A DNA stretch of 5,868 nucleotides from NCBI GenBank assembly GCA_002400895.1, contig NVRO01000173.1, positions 1 through 5,868 on the forward strand, given 5' to 3'. Shown here piece after piece: positions 1 to 5,868 of the stretch. Position 1 is the first letter of the stretch; every line of letters begins with the position of its first letter. A program made the position numbers and the translations under genes. The notes beneath the pieces were generated by a model. The model was not told the DNA's origin. It did not search any database and was given only the letters and a program-made list of their open reading frames with translations. This stretch comes from Planctomycetota bacterium. GTDB taxonomy: Bacteria > Planctomycetota > UBA1135.

Positions 1-134
1 CGAAACAGGGTGGTTTTACCCGAACCGTTGGGGCCAATAAGGCCCACTTTCCAGTTATCCCCCACCTTAAGTGAAGCATCCCGGAAGAGGATTTGTGAGC
101 CGTAGCGGTAATCGAGATCTTCAACCGTAATCAT
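1..134 (-). CDS. ABC-F family ATPase, N-terminal fragment (runs off the window)
   Basis: The minus strand opens with ATG at 134-132 and reads 44 full codons to the window edge without a stop. The peptide starts MITVEDLDYRYGSQILF, has a candidate A-loop aromatic at Y11, and a perfect Walker A motif GPNGSGKT at residues 34-41. An ATP-binding cassette that begins at residue 1 with no preceding membrane segment is typical of soluble ABC-F proteins (Uup, YheS, EttA type) or of a transporter ATPase subunit. I favour ABC-F because of the VGLIGPNGSGKTTL wording. ABC-F proteins carry two ATPase domains and act on the ribosome, but the second domain lies outside the window, so the subfamily cannot be named. 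No Shine-Dalgarno sequence precedes the ATG. The gene diverges from eno across 81 bp. Confidence 0.8.
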   Translation of the reverse strand, partial: MITVEDLDYRYGSQILFRDASLKVGDNWKVGLIGPNGSGKTTLF

Positions 135-1770
<1,636 letters not shown>

Positions 1771-1774
<4 letters not shown>

Positions 1775-2817
1775 ACGACTCCCCACCCGCTCCTGACACT
1801 GAAGCAGCCGCCTGGTTTGCCAGCGCCTTTTCCCGCCCGCGCGAGCAGACTGCCCGCGTGGTGGTCGGCCAGGATGAGGTTGTCGAGCAATTGATGCTGG
1901 CGGTTGCTGCTCGCGGGCACGCTGTCCTGGTCGGTGTTCCGGGCCTTGCCAAAACCCTGATGGTGTCGACTTTTGCACGGGCGCTCGACCTCGATTTTGG
2001 CCGCATTCAGTTCACTCCCGACCTGATGCCGGCGGATATCACTGGCGCCGAAGTCCTGCACTCCGACCCGACCACCGGTGAGCGCCAATTCCGCTTTCAG
2101 CCCGGCCCCATCTTCACCAACATTTTGTTGGCTGACGAAATAAACAGAACGCCACCAAAGACCCAGGCAGCCTTGCTGGAAGCAATGCAGGAACGTCAAG
2201 TCAGTGCCGCCGGCGACTGCCACCTGTTGCCGGATCCATTCTTCGTGCTGGCGACTCAAAACCCGCTGGAGCAAGAGGGCACTTACCCCCTGCCGGAAGC
2301 TGCGCTCGACCGCTTTTTATTCTTGATTCGGGTTGATTACCCCAGCCTCAACGAAGAGGCGGAAATAATGCGCCGGACTACCGGTACCGAGAATGCCGAA
2401 GTTGAAAAGATTTTGGATACGGCCAGCCTCAAGCGCCTGCAAGAATTGGTACGCAGTGTACCGGCCGCTGATTCGGTACTCGAGTATGCGGTGGCAATAG
2501 CCCGGGCATCTCGCCCGGATGACGCCAGCGCACCCGATTTCGTCCGTAATTGGGTGCTGTGGGGTGCGGGGCCGCGAGCCTCGCAAGGAATGGTGTTGGC
2601 GGCAAAAGCACGAGCGCTGTTGCATGGTCGCCTTCACGTTGGCGTCGAAGACATTGCCGTGGTCGCACCGGCGGTGTTGCGCCATCGCATCAAAATCAAT
2701 TTTGCTGCTGAAGCCGAGGGTATAGATTCAGACACGGTGGCCGCGCGCCTACTCGAAGAAGTAGCCGCCCACCCAACTGCGCTGGACGGAGATCGTGCAG
2801 CGGGCATCGGATCCTAA
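1771..2817 (+). CDS. MoxR family AAA+ ATPase
   Basis: This 348-aa protein is full length for the MoxR family of cytoplasmic hexameric ATPases, which act as chaperones for VWA-domain partners. Visible motifs are Walker A GVPGLAKT (55-62), the family segment RIQFTPDLMPADITG (78-92), Walker B LLADEINR (119-126, with D122 and E123), the family segment KTQAALLEAMQERQV (130-144), sensor 1 ATQNP (161-165, N164), ALDRF (178-182), and a sensor 2 type arginine in GPRAS (R269). All ATPase residues are intact. The first 20 residues are acidic and poorly conserved in appearance. The start is ATG 1771, overlapping the previous stop (ATGA). No Shine-Dalgarno sequence is seen, so translation probably depends on coupling. 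The following DUF58 and VWA genes are the partners expected for this family. The physiological substrate is not readable from sequence. Confidence 0.95.
2788..2791 (+). promoter_or_regulatory. Candidate ribosome binding site GGAG for the DUF58 gene
   Basis: GGAG lies inside the end of moxR, 3 nt before GTG 2795. The spacing is short, but it is the only purine-rich element near that start. Together with the family-like N-terminus beginning there, it supports the overlapping GTG start. Confidence 0.4.
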
Positions 2818-3697
2818 GCTGCTAGCTCGCCTGGCGCGCCTGGAGTTGCGCGCCAGAACTGCGGTCGAGGGACTCGCCGGGGGTCGCCATGCTTCGTTTA
2901 TGCGGGGGTCGGGAACCACCTTTGCCGAGCATCGTGAATATGTGCCCGGAGATGAAATACGCCACATCGATTGGCGGTTGGCGGCTCGTAGCGATCGCTA
3001 TTTCGTACGTCGTTACGAGGAAGAAACCTCGTTGACGGCTTGGTTGGTCGTCGACCTGTCGGCCTCGATGAAGTTCAGCACGCTCGAATGGAACAAGGCT
3101 GACTATGCCAAATGGCTGGCTGCCTCGTTGGCACGATTATTGTCCTTGCAGGGTGACTCGTGGGGCCTCGCAGTGTGTAACGGGGATTCGGTCGAGCATT
3201 GGCTGCCCGCCCGTGGCGGCGAGCGTCACTTTCAGGACTGTGTCGGGGTATTGGAAGACTTCGAGCCCAACGGCAATGGTGACCCGGCAACCGCGCTCTC
3301 CCTTGCCGGGGCACGAATGGAGCGACGCGGCCTGGTGGTGTGGATTTCAGACCTGCTCGGCGATGTCGATGCTGCGGTCAAAGCAACTGCCCAACTCAGG
3401 CGTGCCGGCCACGACATGATCATCTTGCGCGTCCTCGACCCGGCTGAAGTCGAGTTCCCCTGGGGACGCTCAACCCGTTTCGAAGCACTCGAAGGAGTGG
3501 AGCAACTCTTATTGGATCCGCGCGCAGTTCGCGATGCCTACATCCAGGAGTTCGAACAACACGGGGCAGCACTACGTCAGGGTTTGCGCGGTTTGGGCAG
3601 TGACTTCCGCCGTATCCAGAGTGACGAAGCGTTGGAAGCCGGCTTGGTCGAATTTCTTGCTCGTCGAAATGCACGCTTACGGAGGTCACGTCGGTGA
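2795..3697 (+). CDS. DUF58 domain protein with VWA-like MIDAS
   Basis: This 300-aa protein matches the usual length of stand-alone soluble DUF58 proteins. The N-terminal part has the typical DPKLLARLARLELRAR start (6-21), a GGRHASF element (29-35), and the DUF58 signature EYVPGDEIRHIDWR (48-61) followed by YEEET (74-78). Next comes a VWA-like fold with a MIDAS motif DLSAS (D87, S89, S91) and a second acidic strand end ISDLLGD (184-190). No signal peptide or membrane segment is visible, so it should be cytoplasmic; the C-terminus is strongly basic (RLRRSRR). The GTG start at 2795 overlaps moxR by 23 nt. By family knowledge, DUF58 proteins pair with MoxR ATPases encoded next to them; an adaptor role between the ATPase and the membrane VWA protein is inference. 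The stop overlaps the next gene as GTGA. Confidence 0.93.
   Translation: MQRASDPKLLARLARLELRARTAVEGLAGGRHASFMRGSGTTFAEHREYVPGDEIRHIDWRLAARSDRYFVRRYEEETSLTAWLVVDLSASMKFSTLEWNKADYAKWLAASLARLLSLQGDSWGLAVCNGDSVEHWLPARGGERHFQDCVGVLEDFEPNGNGDPATALSLAGARMERRGLVVWISDLLGDVDAAVKATAQLRRAGHDMIILRVLDPAEVEFPWGRSTRFEALEGVEQLLLDPRAVRDAYIQEFEQHGAALRQGLRGLGSDFRRIQSDEALEAGLVEFLARRNARLRRSRR
2831..2856 (+). repeat. Perfect 9-bp inverted repeat (GC-rich hairpin) after the moxR stop
   Basis: CTGGCGCGC (2831-2839) pairs perfectly with GCGCGCCAG (2848-2856) over an 8-nt loop. The stem starts 14 nt after the moxR stop codon and 36 nt into the DUF58 coding sequence. No T-run follows, so it is not an intrinsic terminator. 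It encodes part of the leucine/arginine-rich N-terminal helix of the DUF58 protein, so it may be a by-product of repeated Leu, Ala and Arg codons, or an mRNA structure that affects processing or coupling. Confidence 0.5.
3681..3685 (+). promoter_or_regulatory. Strong ribosome binding site GGAGG for the VWA gene
   Basis: GGAGG sits 8 nt upstream of GTG 3694, an ideal spacing. It fixes the GTG as the start even though the codon is non-ATG, and it suggests independent ribosome loading on this large gene in addition to coupling with the DUF58 stop. Confidence 0.75.
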
Positions 3698-5850
3698 ATT
3701 TCCTCCACCCGGCCTTCTTATGGGCGTTGCCACTGGCTGCAGTCCCGATAATCATTCACCTGTTGAATCGCAGACGTTTTCAGCGCGTCGACTTTGCCGC
3801 GATTGAATTTCTGCGACGTGCAATCAAGAGAACTCGCCGACGCTTATTGTTGGAAGACTTGCTACTTTTGTTGTTTCGCACTCTGGCGGTCATCGCGTTG
3901 ATTCTGGGATTGGCACGCCCCAGCACCGAACTCCCGGAGTTGTTGGCGCAACGTCCAGCACGTGGCAAGGTGCTGGTGCTCGACACCTCCTTGTCGATGA
4001 GTCATCGGAGCGGTGGCACTTCCGCATTCGACCGTGGCTTGAGTGAAACCCGCTCCCAACTCGCCCAGTTGGATTCCGCGATGGGAGACCGGGCCGCCAT
4101 CGTGGTGGCTGGCCAGCACCCCAGCCGTCTGGCACTTGGTGAAGCTCCGCTGGTCGCCAGCGCGCTGGACGGACTGGATCAACCCGAGTTTGGCGAAAGC
4201 CAACTGGCAGTGGCAGCGGCGATAGCCCTGCAAAGTGCCAGCACCCTGACTGCCGATGGTTGCCAGGAAGTTTCCGTTATTTTCGTTTCCGACCTGCAAG
4301 CCAGCGGTTGGGATGACGAGCGACAGCACCAGCGCCTGGTCGAATCATTGAGTGCTATTTCCAGTGCCGGGTTCAGCATTACGGTGGTGGATGTTGGTGC
4401 CTCTTCCGCCGCCAACACTGCGATAGTCGAGTTGCGGGTTGAGCCTGCCCGACTCAACCCCGGCGGATTCGGCGAGGTGATTGCGCGCGTACGGGGATTC
4501 AACACCAAGGCACCGCGCTCAGTTCGCCTCAGCCTGATTTTTGATGGGGACATCATTGCCGAGCACCAACTTGAGGTGCCTGCGAATGGTGAAATCAGTT
4601 GGAGTCATCCAATCTCACCCGCTTTGGTCGGGGAGCGTGCATTGGAAATGACTATCGAAGGGGATGCGCTCCCCGCAGACGATTACCGCTCTACGGTGGT
4701 AAGGGTACAGGCTGCGCCGGAAGTGCTGATTGTCGGCAATGACAACAACCCCGGGCTTGCTCGCACTCTGCTTGATTTCATCGACCTTGGAGATACTGCA
4801 CCATTACAAGTCAGCAACGGTAGCGCGGTCGACTTGCATCCGAGTTTCCTCGACGAAATCGACTTGCTGGTATTGGCCGATCCTCCACCACTGAGCAACG
4901 AACAAATCAGCGCTGTTGAAGCCTTTGTCAAGGTCGGCGGTGGCTTGCTGGTGTTCCTTGGTGCGGAGAGTTCAAGTGCGAATATAAAAAGGATAATCGA
5001 CAATATCGGTGGCGAAAGTCTGGTTGTTGGCAACACCGCCACCGGCTTTGCCCGGGTTGGTATCAGCCAGCCGGATTGGTCGCCGCTGGAGCTTTTCGTC
5101 GACCCGCGCTGGCAACCATTGCTTACCGAAGTGCCGGTGTTGTCCTGGCAACGACTCGAACTCACTGAGCCGAACCGAATGCGAGTCCCGTTAGTTTTAC
5201 TGCAAGAAAACGGCGAAGAAATCATCAATCGGATTGAGCCGGCACTGGTGGAGTGGGATTACCTGCAGGGTCTGTGTGTGGTCTCCAATATTGCGCCGAT
5301 GCCGGGATGGAATCGCTTTACCGAAGTTCCCGGTGGCACCCTCCCCTTCCTGTTTGATTTGTGCCGCCATCTTGCCCTTGGCAAGGAACCACAAGCTAAC
5401 TTGGAAGTCGGTGCACCCTTACAGTTCCTGCTCAAGCGCCCGGCCAGCGAATTGCTGTTGCATAGCCCCGACAAACAGCAATTACGCCCGCAAGCAGCAC
5501 CGGTAGCCCTCAGCAATGGCTTGTTCAGCCAGGCATTGGTCGACCATGCCCGGCGCCCAGGAATCTGGCGAGTTGAATATCGAAGTTTTGCCAACGATGG
5601 CAGCGTCATTGCCGCCAGCGAACTGTTTGCGGTCAACCCTCCGGTAAGAGAAAGTGACTTGCGCAAAGTTACTCCGGAACATCTCGCCATGCTCGTTCCG
5701 ACGCCGGATTTTTCCGTCATTACTATCAACAGCGAGGTTGCAGCGACCCCGCCCAGCGATAACCTCGCCGCCAAGTTGTTCATGCTGGTGGTTGCCTTGT
5801 TGGCACTGGAATCCCTGTTGGCATCGCTCATCGACCGGAGGCGCGGATGA
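3694..5850 (+). CDS. BatA-like membrane VWA protein with Ig-like and GATase-like regions
   Basis: The 718-aa protein opens with the BatA/aerotolerance-type N-terminus: a membrane segment (about 6-24), a very basic loop LLNRRRFQRVDFAAIEFLRR (23-42) extended by RTRRR, and a second membrane segment (about 56-75). A VWA domain follows (about 92-235) with MIDAS motif DTSLS (D97, S99, S101) and a later VSDLQ (D200). Residues about 245-340 look like a beta-sandwich (Ig/CARDB-like). Residues about 342-435 resemble a class I glutamine amidotransferase fold (VLIVGND; LLVLADPPPLS; GGGLLVFLG) but contain no cysteine, so no amidotransferase activity is expected. A C-terminal membrane segment (about 692-713) ends in RRRG. 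The positive-inside rule puts the basic loop in the cytoplasm and the VWA and following domains in the periplasm. It is the likely client or partner of the MoxR and DUF58 products. The function is unknown beyond this. Confidence 0.9.
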   Translation: MNFLHPAFLWALPLAAVPIIIHLLNRRRFQRVDFAAIEFLRRAIKRTRRRLLLEDLLLLLFRTLAVIALILGLARPSTELPELLAQRPARGKVLVLDTSLSMSHRSGGTSAFDRGLSETRSQLAQLDSAMGDRAAIVVAGQHPSRLALGEAPLVASALDGLDQPEFGESQLAVAAAIALQSASTLTADGCQEVSVIFVSDLQASGWDDERQHQRLVESLSAISSAGFSITVVDVGASSAANTAIVELRVEPARLNPGGFGEVIARVRGFNTKAPRSVRLSLIFDGDIIAEHQLEVPANGEISWSHPISPALVGERALEMTIEGDALPADDYRSTVVRVQAAPEVLIVGNDNNPGLARTLLDFIDLGDTAPLQVSNGSAVDLHPSFLDEIDLLVLADPPPLSNEQISAVEAFVKVGGGLLVFLGAESSSANIKRIIDNIGGESLVVGNTATGFARVGISQPDWSPLELFVDPRWQPLLTEVPVLSWQRLELTEPNRMRVPLVLLQENGEEIINRIEPALVEWDYLQGLCVVSNIAPMPGWNRFTEVPGGTLPFLFDLCRHLALGKEPQANLEVGAPLQFLLKRPASELLLHSPDKQQLRPQAAPVALSNGLFSQALVDHARRPGIWRVEYRSFANDGSVIAASELFAVNPPVRESDLRKVTPEHLAMLVPTPDFSVITINSEVAATPPSDNLAAKLFMLVVALLALESLLASLIDRRRG
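5837..5841 (+). promoter_or_regulatory. Strong ribosome binding site GGAGG for the next gene
   Basis: GGAGG lies 5 nt before ATG 5847, within the last codons of the VWA gene. It supports the reality of the truncated reading frame at the window end. Confidence 0.7.
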
Positions 5851-5868
5851 GACAATTCAGGGAAGTCG
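5847..5868 (+). CDS. Start of a downstream operon gene, product unknown (cut by window edge)
   Basis: An ATG at 5847 overlaps the VWA stop as ATGA and reads MRQFREV to the window end. The ideal GGAGG upstream and the same four-base overlap used at other junctions here make it a real gene start. Seven residues do not allow a product to be named. In MoxR / DUF58 / VWA clusters the next gene is often another large membrane VWA or related protein, which is inference only. Confidence 0.75.

Noticed and set aside
2502..2518. Short GC hairpin CCGGGC / GCCCGG with a 5-nt loop
   Set aside because: It is inside the moxR coding sequence, has only a 6-bp stem and no T-run, and is consistent with chance in GC-rich DNA.
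2989..3000. 12-bp palindrome TAGCGATCGCTA containing the HIP1-like core GCGATCGC
   Set aside because: It is a single copy inside the DUF58 gene. HIP1 is meaningful only when highly repeated, as in cyanobacteria, and nothing else here suggests that group.
4436..4460. Perfect 8-bp inverted repeat GGGTTGAG / CTCAACCC with a 9-nt loop
   Set aside because: It is inside the VWA coding sequence with no T-run or positional meaning; one such stem is about what chance allows in a window of this size.
4738..5010. Possible active glutamine amidotransferase domain in the VWA protein
   Set aside because: The fold-like motifs are present but there is no cysteine in the region, so catalytic activity is not supported.
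4683..5228. Minus-strand open frame of 181 codons antisense to the VWA gene
   Set aside because: It is Ser/Thr-rich low-information peptide typical of a shadow frame, with no ribosome binding site or context.
5259..5855. Minus-strand open frame of 198 codons antisense to the 3' end of the VWA gene
   Set aside because: It is fully opposite a strong coding region and has no family-like motifs.

Overview
The window is gene-dense bacterial DNA, moderately GC-rich by eye. It has one short divergent intergenic region and then an unbroken run of genes on the + strand. All genes look chromosomal and vertically inherited. I see no insertion sequence, integrase, tRNA, rRNA or CRISPR array. The proteins point to a Gram-negative bacterium. 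The MoxR / DUF58 / two-TM VWA 'BatA-like' trio, with an Ig-like and a glutamine-amidotransferase-like region fused into the VWA protein, resembles clusters common in Planctomycetota and related groups. That placement is a family-level impression and is only low to moderate confidence.

Layout: (1) 1-134, minus strand: the first 44 codons of an ABC-F type ATPase, cut by the window edge. (2) 135-215: an 81-bp divergent control region. It holds a candidate -10 box, a small hairpin and an 11-codon open frame that overlaps the enolase start. (3) 216-1481: enolase (eno), complete, with all catalytic residues. (4) 1478-1774: a 98-aa single-pass membrane protein with a coiled coil, in the place where ftsB/divIC sits after eno in other bacteria. 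(5) 1771-2817: a MoxR-type AAA+ ATPase. (6) 2795-3697: a soluble DUF58 protein with a VWA-like metal site. (7) 3694-5850: a 718-aa membrane-anchored VWA protein. (8) 5847-5868: the first codons of a further gene with a strong ribosome binding site.

Every junction from eno onward is an overlap: GTGA, ATGA, a 23-nt overlap, GTGA, ATGA. The whole + strand set is therefore probably one translationally coupled transcription unit reading out of the eno promoter. By family knowledge, MoxR ATPases act as chaperone-like remodelers of VWA and DUF58 partners. The likely system is a cytoplasmic AAA+ ring plus DUF58 adaptor working on a membrane VWA protein whose MIDAS domain lies outside the inner membrane. 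Its substrate cannot be read from the sequence. The most notable points are the coupling of this module to a glycolytic gene and an FtsB-like gene, the domain fusion in the VWA protein, and a strong 9-bp hairpin just after the moxR stop. I found no clear evidence of a wholly new kind of system.
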